A stretch of 64,000 nt of DNA from Pseudoalteromonas shioyasakiensis (GTDB lineage Bacteria > Pseudomonadota > Gammaproteobacteria > Enterobacterales > Alteromonadaceae). The position numbers were made by a program, and so were the translations under genes. Positions 19,085 to 26,338 of the stretch are shown piece by piece (positions within the stretch are counted from its first letter, which is position 1; each line of letters opens with the position of its first letter). The stretch spans positions 682,001 to 746,000 of the forward strand of contig NZ_JANIGL010000003.1 in the NCBI RefSeq assembly GCF_024518675.1, written 5' to 3'. The notes under the pieces are model-generated. The model had not been told where the DNA came from and did not search any database. It saw only the letters and a list, made by a program, of their open reading frames with translations.

Positions 19085-19183
19085 GTAGGAGAGCGCTTAG
19101 CGCCGATTGGCTTTTAACACACAACCAAAACAGCATCACGGCTAAAGCCTGTTCCCACCAAAAATATGTTTTTACACCGATAG
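19085..19183 (+). repeat. Repeat A copy 1 (GTAG-headed REP-like element)
   Basis: About 99 bases from GTAGGAGAGCGC to ACACCGATAG. It contains two imperfect palindromes (around GCGCTTAGCGC and GGCTAAAGCC) joined by a conserved linker. The same sequence recurs at 20108, 20337, 43622 (inverted), 51342 (inverted), 62390 and 62664. Confidence 0.85.
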
Positions 19184-19245
19184 CGCCTAGTCACTTCCTA
19201 GAACCTAGCACCTTTAACTTGCATATGATTGTTTTAAAACAAACT

Positions 19246-19440
19246 TTATAACCGAGGCGCTGAGTCAAAATCGCCATTGAGTGGCAAGTGTGGTGAAACT
19301 GCAAAACCCTGGTTGACCCAATTAGCCTCATAAGTAAATGAAATCTCATTTTCAGAGCCTGCTGCTAATGTTACCTCAGCCACCTTTTGCGATTGACCAA
19401 TAAACACATCTAAACGAGCTGGTTTAGTACCACTGTTCAT
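19246..19440 (-). pseudogene. Truncated hipA-like gene (N-terminal fragment only)
   Basis: 64 codons matching only the N-terminal subdomain of HipA-type Ser/Thr kinases (LDVFIGQSQKVAEVTL, then ISFTYEANWVNQGFAVSPHLPL). A full HipA has about 400-440 residues; the kinase core is absent. The last codons and the stop lie in a dispersed repeat segment (about 19229-19261) that also occurs at 20030-20070 and near 21480. This suggests that repeat insertion or recombination cut the gene. It overlaps the hipB-like gene by 17 bases, as in intact hipBA operons. Without the kinase it cannot act as a toxin. Confidence 0.75.
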
Positions 19441-19747
19441 CGCTCACCTCTTCATTGCTGTGAGCTATATCGTCGCTAACAAGGCTAAACGACAACCCTA
19501 AATACTCCATAACTTTTAGTACATTATGCAGTTGCACGGTTACATCGCCTTTTTCTATTTTTATTAAGGTTGGCTTAGAAATAGCAAGTGCTTGTGATAC
19601 ATCAACTAATGTAAGCTTCATACCGGTTCGTTTTGCAGTAATGGCTTTAGCCAGCTGCATAGGTGAAAATGGCTTAGAAAGCTCAGGCATTTCAGTGCTT
19701 TTAACCACTCTACCTAAGGTTTTTTTTACTGGTGTATCATTCATCAT
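19424..19747 (-). CDS. HipB-like helix-turn-helix antitoxin
   Basis: 107-residue Xre-type HTH protein; recognition region LTLVDVSQALAISKPTLIKIEKGDVTVQLHNVLKVMEYLGL (about residues 45-86). In HipBA modules the HTH protein neutralises HipA and represses the operon. Its partner here is only a fragment, so it is an orphan antitoxin or a plain regulator. A longer N-terminal extension (about 30 residues) precedes the HTH. Confidence 0.75.
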   Translation of the reverse strand: MMNDTPVKKTLGRVVKSTEMPELSKPFSPMQLAKAITAKRTGMKLTLVDVSQALAISKPTLIKIEKGDVTVQLHNVLKVMEYLGLSFSLVSDDIAHSNEEVSDEQWY

Positions 19748-20107
19748 TAGTCAACTATAGTTTACTTATACAATTGATTTTAGAAATTCAACTCCAAAAG
19801 TCAACATTGCTTTACTTTTAGTTTGAAGAACAAATTAACCAGACCATAAGAGAATTATATTTTACTTATGGATAGTTGAAATTTAATTAAACCCCATAAG
19901 TAAATTTAAATTAACTAGATGAAAATAAAGCTGGCGAGTTTAAAAGGGTAAAGTTAACGAGTTGAAAAACGGCGACGGGCTAATCCTAGCTCCTAGTCAC
20001 TTCCCTAAAACCTAACGCCTTTATCTTGCCTGTGATTGTTTTAAAACAAATTTTACCACTGAGGCGCTGCGCGCTACACCGAGAAGTAAAAAGCACGATC
20101 TACATTA
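19748..20107. other. Non-coding region upstream of hipB with repeat fragments
   Basis: The first 170 bases are AT-rich and should hold the hipB-like promoter; the pieces TTTTACTTATGGATAG and CATAAGTAAA are short inverted words that could be operators. From about 19980 the sequence turns into repeat material (CTAGTCACTTCCCTA words, the TTTTAAAACAAATTTTACCACTGAGGCGC segment). Confidence 0.5.
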
Positions 20108-20186
20108 GTAGGAGAGCGCTTTAGCGCCGATTGGCTTTTAACACACAACCTAAAACAGCATCACGGCTAAAGTTTTACACCGATAG
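20108..20186 (+). repeat. Repeat A copy 2, internally deleted
   Basis: Same element as at 19085, but about 22 bases (the GCCTGTTCCCACC region) are missing between GGCTAAAG and TTTTACACC. This removes one arm of the second palindrome. Confidence 0.8.
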
Positions 20187-20222
20187 ACCCTAGTTCCTAG
20201 TCACTTCCTAGAACCTATCATC

Positions 20223-20312
20223 TCATCAGCGCAGCGTCTCATAACCTCTTTGTGAATAAATCACTAAAAGATCTATTTGCACAAAGAGCAGTGAATGAGG
20301 GTAAATGAGAAG
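20223..20312 (+). repeat. Repeat B copy 1
   Basis: About 90 bases from CTCATCAGCGCAGCGTCTC to GGGTAAATGAGAAG. The central CTCTTTGTG ... CACAAAGAG pair forms a 9-bp stem around an AT-rich loop. Other copies are at 21616, 43814 (inverted), 43975 (inverted), 51263 (partial, inverted), 51535 (inverted) and 62519. Confidence 0.8.
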
Positions 20313-20336
20313 AAAACGCGGCTGGCTTAGTGCGAT

Positions 20337-20437
20337 GTAGGAGAGCGCTTTAGCGCCGATTGGCTTTTAACACATAACCTAAAACAGCATCACGGCTAAA
20401 GCCTGTTCCCACCAAAAATATGTTTTTACACCAATAG
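20337..20437 (+). repeat. Repeat A copy 3
   Basis: Full-length GTAG-headed element nearly identical to that at 19085. It ends 35 bases before the stop codon of the membrane-anchored gene at 20472. Confidence 0.85.
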
Positions 20438-20471
20438 TACCTAGTCACTTCCTAGAACCTTGTACCTTTTA

Positions 20472-21179
20472 CTAATTTTTAAACCAGCGGTAAAACCCGA
20501 ACACACCAATAAATGCTAAACAGCCAACAACTACTAATTGCCAAATTTTGTAGTTAACTTTTTCCTCTTCATAAGAGGTAGACATCAAAGAAGTATTCAC
20601 ATTCGATACAGGTGTTAGCATCATAGAGTGATTAATTACTGGTACTGCTATCGAATTCACTTGAGGCTTAGTAACCTCAGGTTTATGCAAGTGCATGTTT
20701 ACTTTAGTCGGTGGCTGCCACTGCGCTTCAAATTTTGCTCGTTGTTCGGCACGGTTTTCACTACACCAAACAAAGTCAGCTTGCTGCATTTGTTTTTTAC
20801 GACAACGATCAGGGTGTTGATAAAAGTTATTCCATTGCAGACGCTTACTATCACTGTCGTATGTTTTGCTATAAACCGTGGAGTCATGGACCTTTTTATT
20901 TAAAAGATCATTTGCCGATGAACGTACATAAGTACGTGAGCCTGAGCGGCTGCCTGCACGAGTTGGGCTTTTACAGTGGCGCCCCAGTTGTTCAAATAAC
21001 GCAGTAGAGCGCTTACGTAACCGCTCTCCTTCTTTTGCGCTATAGCTTGATCTCATTCTGTCACGAATATTTTCTCGTTCAGCTTTGATGCGGTCACATT
21101 GTGCTTGGGAATATTGCCCTGCGGCCATTGTACTAACGCTTAAAACTAAGCTAATTGCAAACAAAATCCGTTTAATCAT
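20472..21179 (-). CDS. Exported protein with C-terminal membrane anchor, unknown function
   Basis: 235 residues. Signal peptide (residues 1-20, ending TMAAGQ), a charged helical segment with possible coiled-coil (20-70), Cys residues at several positions, and a C-terminal transmembrane helix (WQLVVVGCLAFIGVFGFYRWF) followed by a short basic tail. This predicts a periplasmic protein anchored at the C-terminus. No family recognised. It stands alone in a repeat-rich region with repeat copies on both sides. Confidence 0.65.
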   Translation of the reverse strand: MIKRILFAISLVLSVSTMAAGQYSQAQCDRIKAERENIRDRMRSSYSAKEGERLRKRSTALFEQLGRHCKSPTRAGSRSGSRTYVRSSANDLLNKKVHDSTVYSKTYDSDSKRLQWNNFYQHPDRCRKKQMQQADFVWCSENRAEQRAKFEAQWQPPTKVNMHLHKPEVTKPQVNSIAVPVINHSMMLTPVSNVNTSLMSTSYEEEKVNYKIWQLVVVGCLAFIGVFGFYRWFKN

Positions 21180-21314
21180 ATATACATCAATGTAGTTAAT
21201 TTAGGGATATCGTACCATTTTTTACACTCATGGTAAGACTTTCAATTAGAAATTTTCAACACTTACTATTTGCCTCATATAGTGAGGCGAATATTAAGTT
21301 TAATTGCCTCATTG

Positions 21315-21370
21315 TGGAGTTTGCGAGTTTGCGAGTTTGCGAGTTTGCGAGTTTGCGAGTTTGCGAGTTT
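21315..21370 (+). repeat. 8-bp tandem repeat (about 7 units)
   Basis: Six perfect copies of GCGAGTTT (21323-21370), preceded by one imperfect unit (TGGAGTTT). It is an uninterrupted microsatellite in a non-coding region. An open frame across it on the minus strand is a by-product. Confidence 0.9.
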
Positions 21371-21905
21371 GAAAGAGTAAAGTTAACGAGTTGAAATAGC
21401 AACGGGTTTCGAGCAACATGCTGCGGGTTAACCCTAGCTCCTAGCATCTTTTACTTTGTAGGAACCAGCTTTAGCTGTGATTGTTTTAAAACCAATTTTA
21501 CCACCGAGCTCACCGAGGCGCTTCGCTACACAGAGAAGGTAAAAAGAAAAGCCATGGTTACGGGCTAATCCTAGCTCCTAGTCACTTCCCTAGCCCCTAG
21601 AACCTTTTCGTTATACCTCATCAGCGCAGCGTCTCATGACCTCTTTGTGAATAAATCACTAAAAGATCTATTTGCACAAAGAGCAGTGAATGAGGGTAAA
21701 TGAGAAGACTAAAGCTGCGAGCGACGGGCTATATTCAGCCTAGCGCCTAGTCACTTCCCTAAAGCCTAGCACCTTTACCACCAAAGGCGTTAAGCTTGCT
21801 GACGCGAAAAACGTAGCGTTTAAATTAAAGCGCCGACCGCCCTCTGGAAACTTGTCAGCGCCCGAGGATCACACATTCCCCCACTCCAATGAGGTACACA
21901 ACAAA
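21371..21905. other. Repeat-dense non-coding region
   Basis: Contains a diverged GTAG hairpin (21458-21482, stem CAGCT/AGCTG), the TTTTAAAACCAATTTTACCACCGAG segment, repeat B copy 2 and a CTGACGCGAAAAACGTAGCG block at about 21799-21818 that recurs near 23390. No gene is supported. Confidence 0.6.
21616..21708 (+). repeat. Repeat B copy 2
   Basis: Nearly identical to the copy at 20223, including the CTCTTTGTG/CACAAAGAG arms. Confidence 0.8.
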
Positions 21906-22196
21906 CTAATCTTGCTCAATCGCGACTAATTTATTTACTTCTACCGGTTTTGCCAACGCAGATTCATAAAATGCAAATACCTCTTTTACATAAGGCTGTG
22001 AATAATGCGTATCCAAAGCGGCTTGCGACGTAAATTGTTCGACTAAAAACAAGCAGGTTTGCTCACTATTGCTGTATAGCTCAAATCGAATACAGCCAAC
22101 CTCAGCCTGTGTAGGCTTTAAAATTTGCTGTAAACGCCCTTTACAGTCATCAAACAATGAAGCTTGAGGTGTTATTTTTGCCACTATATTGATCAT
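21906..22196 (-). CDS. ABM-family (YgiN-like) monooxygenase
   Basis: 96-residue single-domain dimeric alpha/beta barrel protein of the antibiotic-biosynthesis-monooxygenase superfamily. Typical elements are the N-terminal VAKITPQ strand, RFELYSNSEQTCLFLVEQFTSQAALDTHYSQPYVK and the closing ALAKPVEVNKL strand. Members often act on quinols or reactive carbonyls; the substrate here is unknown. It lies two bases downstream of the DUF2798 gene, so both form an operon opposite a LysR regulator. Confidence 0.85.
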   Translation of the reverse strand: MINIVAKITPQASLFDDCKGRLQQILKPTQAEVGCIRFELYSNSEQTCLFLVEQFTSQAALDTHYSQPYVKEVFAFYESALAKPVEVNKLVAIEQD

Positions 22197-22198
22197 CT

Positions 22199-22414
22199 TT
22201 AATCCTTATTAATTAATTTAATAACCACAGAACGGATCGGCGGTGCTACGGTAAAGGCCACTAAAAAAGCCGCAGGCCAGGCATTAATAAATGCAGTTAG
22301 CCAACTTTGCACAAATGTGTCACTAAAACCTAAATTAACGTAGGTCACCCATGCAGATAGTAAAAACGACATCATGAACGAAAATGCCAATGTAAATATA
22401 AAATGAATTTTCAT
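22199..22414 (-). CDS. DUF2798 small membrane protein
   Basis: 71 residues with two transmembrane helices (about 5-27 and 40-60), matching the DUF2798 family by size, the conserved Trp-Pro (INAWPAAFLVAF) in helix 2 and the APPIRSVV motif. AGGAGG precedes the ATG at 22414. First gene of a two-gene operon, divergent from the LysR gene. Confidence 0.8.
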   Translation of the reverse strand: MKIHFIFTLAFSFMMSFLLSAWVTYVNLGFSDTFVQSWLTAFINAWPAAFLVAFTVAPPIRSVVIKLINKD

Positions 22415-22495
22415 ATTTCCTCCTTGGCGTTACTATATTCAAAAGCTTGGGGCTTCCATACTCACAAAAATGCAAACTAAGATTGAGAAACAGAA

Positions 22496-23356
22496 ATGCT
22501 TGATGACATTCATTTATTCATAGAGGTAGCTAGGCGTAAAAGTATGAGCCAAACAGCAAAAGACTTAGGCTTAAATTTATCGACTCTATCGCGACGTATT
22601 CAAGCACTTGAAACCAAATTAACAGAGCCAGTATTGCAACGTACAGCACGAGGAATTGTACTAACAGCAAAGGGAGAGCAGCTCTATGCATCGCTTGCAG
22701 ATCCAGTGCTAGCGCTTAATAACCAAATAACCGCCCTTAATTGTGATAGCAATAGCAGCAATACTTTTTATTTATTATGCCCACAGAACATCATTGCAGA
22801 TCTGCTTATGCCTGCGCTAAATACATTTATAAAAGATAATCCTTCGCTCAATTTTCACATATCACCGAGTAATGCCAATAGTCAGTTGAGCCAACAACGC
22901 TTTGACCTCGCTATTCGCATAGGCCACCAACAAGACTCTAGTTATTATCAAAAACGCTTAGGCGCTATTGCAATTAAGTTGGTCAGTAAAAAAGATGCAC
23001 CGCAAACTCGCCTAATTTTACCTTACACTCAAACTCAGTTACCAACGGGCATGCTTAACAAACTAACAGAGCTCTACTGCGATATAAGTTATTGCTTTGA
23101 TATAACAATAGCCAGAAAAATGGTTGAAGAAGGTAATGGGGTTGGTTTATTACCTATGAGTGAAATTAGTTGTATTACTGACAAACAGGCTTTTGACTAT
23201 ATTGAATTGCAGCCAGCTTTTGCAAACAGGCCTATTTATGCCCTATGGCATAACACACGCCAGCCAAGTAAAACGGCAAGTCAGTTAATTACTTTAATAC
23301 AGAGCGTAATTGATCAAACGCCATGCTTACAAGGTGATATTGTTAAGTTAGGTTAA
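22496..23356 (+). CDS. LysR-family transcriptional regulator
   Basis: 286 residues. N-terminal winged HTH (residues 3-60: FIEVARRKSMSQTAKDLGLNLSTLSRRIQALE) followed by a type-2 periplasmic-binding-like effector domain. Divergent by 81 bases from the DUF2798-ABM pair, which are the most likely targets as LysR genes usually face the genes they control. Effector unknown. Confidence 0.88.
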   Translation: MLDDIHLFIEVARRKSMSQTAKDLGLNLSTLSRRIQALETKLTEPVLQRTARGIVLTAKGEQLYASLADPVLALNNQITALNCDSNSSNTFYLLCPQNIIADLLMPALNTFIKDNPSLNFHISPSNANSQLSQQRFDLAIRIGHQQDSSYYQKRLGAIAIKLVSKKDAPQTRLILPYTQTQLPTGMLNKLTELYCDISYCFDITIARKMVEEGNGVGLLPMSEISCITDKQAFDYIELQPAFANRPIYALWHNTRQPSKTASQLITLIQSVIDQTPCLQGDIVKLG

Positions 23357-23379
23357 GGGGTTATTTATGCTGTAGGCGT

Positions 23380-23412
23380 GCAGCTTACTGACGCAAAAAG
23401 TGTAGCGTTTAA
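23380..23412 (+). repeat. Short repeat shared with 21790-21825
   Basis: The block CTGACGCAAAAAGTGTAGCG followed by TTTAA matches the region near 21799 with only a few differences. It lies between the LysR gene and the DUF6088 gene and continues into CGTCGCTCGTCGCC words. Confidence 0.6.
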
Positions 23413-23480
23413 TGCTCGTCGCTCGTCGCCTTTCAGCAAAGCTGTTCAAAAATATTCCTGATATTTTTATTTGTCATTCG

Positions 23481-23891
23481 TCACCTCTCGGTGACTCGCG
23501 CATTGATAGCGCTATTATTTACAACAATTTTACGCTTAAACCGGCTATTGGTCATTATTTTAAATGAAGCGGGAACTTGTAAACTTTCACCATTAAGGCT
23601 GCGTTGTGAAAATTCATCAAACTTATACTCAACGCCCAGTTTTTCAATAGCCTCTAAAATGACTCCATCTGCACCCGCAGGTGATGCTGGCATTAACTTA
23701 CCAGTAATGCGATTTACGCGCGCTTTGGTATAAAGCCCATAACCAATACGTAACAATTGGCCACTATCAACCAGCTTTTTTAAAACACGGCCAACTTGGT
23801 CGTAACCTGCAATATCAGCAAAATCAGCGCGCTCAAAAACATAACGCTTAGAGCGATTTATTCTTGTGGTTACTTTACTTGCTATTGTCAT
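23481..23891 (-). CDS. DUF6088 / AbiEi-like antitoxin-domain protein
   Basis: 136 residues with an N-terminal winged-helix (RYVFERADFADIAGYDQVGRVLKKLVDSGQLLRIGYGLYTKARVN) typical of DUF6088 and AbiEi-type type IV antitoxins, followed by a DGVILEAIEKLGVEY segment. AbiEi regulates the nucleotidyltransferase toxin AbiEii. No AbiEii-like gene adjoins it, so it is an orphan. The final codons (RVTER) lie in a repeat word that also occurs just upstream of the gene at 23952-23990. Confidence 0.75.
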   Translation of the reverse strand: MTIASKVTTRINRSKRYVFERADFADIAGYDQVGRVLKKLVDSGQLLRIGYGLYTKARVNRITGKLMPASPAGADGVILEAIEKLGVEYKFDEFSQRSLNGESLQVPASFKIMTNSRFKRKIVVNNSAINARVTER

Positions 23892-23951
23892 ATTAATTAC
23901 TCTCGTTGCTTAGATAAAATATAGCAAACATACGACACCCATATACTTTGA

Positions 23952-23990
23952 TCATTCGTCAGCTCTCGGCGCCCCGAGCATTTTGCTATT
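23952..23990 (+). repeat. Direct repeat flanking the DUF6088 gene (partner at 23472-23514)
   Basis: The words TCATTCGTCA, CTCTCGG, GCATT and CTATT occur in the same order on both sides of the gene. The left copy (23472-23514) overlaps the gene's 3' end. Imperfect direct repeats of about 40 bases. Confidence 0.6.
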
Positions 23991-24049
23991 TCCTAAAACC
24001 CTCAATTGATATGAACGTAAACGCCATGTAAGACGAGTAATTTGTCAGG

Positions 24050-24403
24050 CTAAAGCTTACTACCTTCTGAATCTATATTATTTATTAGTTCCTTAGATAC
24101 TTCTTGCAGTGCTCTTTTTACATCTAAAGATATAAAACCAAGATCTAAGGGATTAGAAATGGCTAAATCGGAATTTTTAAATTCACGTAAATTTGCGATA
24201 TTGGCTAAATAACTTTCGAGTAGCTCTGGTTTTGCTTTTCGTTTTAAATTTTGGCGAAAAGTTTCAACAAACTTATTAATTTCTTCTGTGTCATCATCTT
24301 CAAAGCGCTCACAATAAACTCGCTTGGCCATTTCTTTTTGGCTTAAACCAAGTTCTTTAATAATAGTTTTAATTTTATTTTGTAATTCTTCGTGTTTTTC
24401 CAT
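24050..24403 (-). CDS. Small HTH-like protein, unknown
   Basis: 117 residues, highly charged and helical. Residues about 15-30 (IKELGLSQKEMAKRVYCE) resemble the first helices of a lambda-repressor-type HTH, but the second half of the motif diverges (a run of acidic residues follows), so DNA binding is uncertain. It starts at 24403, about 30 bases before the region upstream of the SMP-like gene, on the opposite strand. No family assigned. Confidence 0.6.
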   Translation of the reverse strand: MEKHEELQNKIKTIIKELGLSQKEMAKRVYCERFEDDDTEEINKFVETFRQNLKRKAKPELLESYLANIANLREFKNSDLAISNPLDLGFISLDVKRALQEVSKELINNIDSEGSKL

Positions 24404-24492
24404 TTTCTGTCCCAGTTTGTCCCAACACCTTATTTATGATGATTTTGCTCTCAAAGCGAAGAGCATTCCTTAAACTAAACAAAGGTAATATT

Positions 24493-24708
24493 ATGAAAAA
24501 CATGAATCAAAGTGCCGCTGCACGAATCCAAGCTGCCGAGGCAAAAGCTAACAATGGCTTAGTTGAAAAAGGCGGTTTTGCTGCACGAGCTCAAAGAGCT
24601 GCTGCAAATAACCAGCAAACTTCACGTCCAGCCCCAAATAATGGACCTAGTAAAACAGGGAACCCTTCGGGCCCGGGCAGAGGTAATAATCCACCAAAAT
24701 CGAAATAA
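24493..24708 (+). CDS. Small hydrophilic SMP-like (seed-maturation-protein-type) protein
   Basis: 71 residues from ATG 24493, which has AAAGG eight bases upstream. The N-terminal half (AAARIQAAEAKANNG and GGFAARAQRAAANN) resembles the repeat unit of SMP/LEA_5-like desiccation-associated proteins. The C-terminal half is Pro/Gly/Asn-rich and disordered. A reading from 24436 would add 19 residues without a ribosome site. The resemblance is by eye and rests on short Ala-rich motifs; a stress-protection role is a hypothesis only. Confidence 0.55.
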   Translation: MKNMNQSAAARIQAAEAKANNGLVEKGGFAARAQRAAANNQQTSRPAPNNGPSKTGNPSGPGRGNNPPKSK

Positions 24709-24720
24709 AAAGAGTACCTT

Positions 24721-24742
24721 TAGCGATACGCAAGTATCGCTA
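24721..24742. terminator. Hairpin between convergent genes
   Basis: Perfect 9-bp stem TAGCGATAC/GTATCGCTA closing a GCAA tetraloop, between the SMP-like gene and the convergent zinc-ribbon gene whose stop lies inside it. No T tract follows on either strand, so termination is likely Rho-assisted or weak. Confidence 0.5.
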
Positions 24743-25192
24743 TCTACATTGACTTAACTTACTAACAAAAGTGTTAATAAATTTCTTCTTGTTTGACGAT
24801 AACTCCGCCTCAGGTACAATTTTCATTGTTTCATCTAATGCGCAAATACACATCCTGGCATTAACGCGTAAATTTTTTTTACTAATTTTTGCTTGAGGGT
24901 TAGAACAAAAACTAACTATTTCAACAATAGCACCGGTCGAGTAGCGACTAGGCTCAAGTAACTCTCTATCTAACTTATACGCACCCACAGCTCCTATTAA
25001 TAGTGCGACTTTAGCTGTTAAAAGCGGCTTCTTAAATTTTTTATAGGTGTGGCCTGCAAACGTTTTTGCACATTTACTACAAGTAATATGGTTTCCGTAT
25101 TCTAAAGAGCTTTCTTCAGAACAGCAGGGGCAAACTAAGTTGAGCTGTTTTTCATTAGAAGTTGTATTTGGTGAGTTTCTGCTAGCATCCAT
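24740..25192 (-). CDS. Zinc-ribbon membrane protein, unknown
   Basis: 150 residues. Two Cys pairs (CPCC at about 21-24 and CSKC at about 38-41) form a zinc ribbon, followed by one hydrophobic helix (LLTAKVALLIGAVGAY, about 56-71) and a C-terminal domain with four further Cys. No family recognised. It borders the left end of the phosphorothioation island but reads away from it. Confidence 0.6.
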   Translation of the reverse strand: MDASRNSPNTTSNEKQLNLVCPCCSEESSLEYGNHITCSKCAKTFAGHTYKKFKKPLLTAKVALLIGAVGAYKLDRELLEPSRYSTGAIVEIVSFCSNPQAKISKKNLRVNARMCICALDETMKIVPEAELSSNKKKFINTFVSKLSQCR

Positions 25193-25294
25193 TGCTATAC
25201 CTTTAAAATTTTTATGACCATACCTTATTGATATTGCTTGAATAAATCAACAGAAATTAACGTTACTTGAATAAATTTGTCGATGCACCAAGAG

Positions 25295-25319
25295 TTATGT
25301 ATATTAAATTTATACATAA
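25295..25319. promoter_or_regulatory. Perfect palindrome upstream of the HTH-nuclease-methyltransferase unit
   Basis: Nine-base arms (TTATGTATA and its exact complement) around the 7-base AT spacer TTAAATT, ending 14 bases before the ATG of the small HTH gene. Its position suggests an operator for autoregulation by that HTH protein; no T tract follows, so a terminator is unlikely. Confidence 0.65.
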
Positions 25320-25333
25320 TTTGAGTAACTTAA

Positions 25334-25498
25334 ATGGCTAATCAAGATCAAAAAGGCAAATGGCTTTCGAGTAAAGAGGCCATTAAACATCTAAAAATAT
25401 CAGGCTGCGAGTTAATGCACCGCCGCGAGCGTGGCGAGCTTAAGTTTGAAAAGCGCGGTCGTGCTTATTTTTATTATATTGAAATCAAGGATCAATAA
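25334..25498 (+). CDS. Small HTH (HTH_17/MerR-like) DNA-binding protein
   Basis: 54 residues (ATG 25334 to TAA 25498). The layout KWLSSKEAIKHLKISGCEL, then RRERGELKFEKRGRAYFYY, is the winged-helix pattern of excisionase/MerR-type HTH_17 domains: helix-turn-helix then a basic wing. The next gene starts with GTG directly after its stop, so the two are co-transcribed. A perfect palindrome lies 14 bases upstream. It may be the local regulator of the island's left module; a targeting subunit is also possible. Confidence 0.75.
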   Translation: MANQDQKGKWLSSKEAIKHLKISGCELMHRRERGELKFEKRGRAYFYYIEIKDQ

Positions 25499-26335
25499 GT
25501 GATTTTTCACGATTTACTGCAAGAAATGCAAGCCAAAGAACAGGTAGTATCTATTCCTCAAGGCTTCCAAGACTATGTGAGCGCTAATAATTTAAAAGCA
25601 AACACCGCAGCTTCAATATCTATAGACTCAATCAAAGAACTGCCTAAAGTTTTAAAAGACCAAAATACGATGGTGTTGAGGCTCGGTTCTCGCCCTGCTT
25701 CTAATCAAACTTACTTTTCGCTTGTGAAAACGAATGATGTGAAGACTTTCTTTTTTGACGATGTATCTCTCTTTAGTCAATTACAGCCAGAGTTATTTTT
25801 ACCTAATGTTTCTATTCGCAGCTTATTTGCTTTTCAACTACTGCCAAAAGTAACTGAAACCTCAGTTGTAAATCTAGCTATAGCATCAGGGTTAATGGCT
25901 GAAGCGCTTAACCTCGAAGATGATAAAACAATAGTTGTGCCTGCAACGGGGCAAAGTACATTTACGTTTAACTTTAAACCACTCGCTAACGAAAACGTCG
26001 TTCTTGAGCATATAAATGGCCAAGTTGAAATCGATGCTGTATTTGTTGCTAAGCGAAACGGTAAAGAACACTTATTTGTGATTGAGGCAAAGCATGGCAA
26101 TAAATTTGATTCTTTAGCCAAACATAAACTGCTTTACCCTAGTTTAAGCCTATTACAAAAGCTGCCCTCGTCTATGCCAATAGTGCCCGTTTATTTGCGG
26201 AGCATAAAAACGCCTAACGGTATCGACTTCTACATTGCTGAATGCCCTTGCATTGTAAATCAACAAGATGAGTTATATAGTTTGGATACACTTAGCCCCT
26301 GTAAAGTGCAGGCACTTCACTTAGCAAATTATTAA
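25499..26335 (+). CDS. Putative PD-(D/E)XK-type nuclease (DUF6997-like)
   Basis: 278 residues. The C-terminal half shows the restriction-endonuclease core: strand VEIDAVFVAKR with Asp179, then LFVIEAKHG with Glu197-x-Lys199, followed by a helix (KFDSLAKHKLLYPSLSLLQ). The N-terminal half (1-120) is unrecognised and could bind DNA. GTG start at 25499 abuts the HTH gene; the methyltransferase follows after three bases. The coupling with a PT-associated methyltransferase suggests a restriction-type or PT-sensing function, which is an inference. DUF6997 is my best recollection of the family name. Confidence 0.65.
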   Translation: MIFHDLLQEMQAKEQVVSIPQGFQDYVSANNLKANTAASISIDSIKELPKVLKDQNTMVLRLGSRPASNQTYFSLVKTNDVKTFFFDDVSLFSQLQPELFLPNVSIRSLFAFQLLPKVTETSVVNLAIASGLMAEALNLEDDKTIVVPATGQSTFTFNFKPLANENVVLEHINGQVEIDAVFVAKRNGKEHLFVIEAKHGNKFDSLAKHKLLYPSLSLLQKLPSSMPIVPVYLRSIKTPNGIDFYIAECPCIVNQQDELYSLDTLSPCKVQALHLANY

Positions 26336-26338
26336 TTT

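Noticed and set aside
21256..21447. 63-residue open frame on the minus strand with repeated SQTRKLAN units
   Set aside because: It is the translation of the 8-bp tandem repeat; no ribosome site or family.
18776..22000. CRISPR array
   Set aside because: The recurring words are dispersed palindromic repeats with irregular spacing and no cas genes; the only regular array is an 8-bp tandem repeat without spacers.
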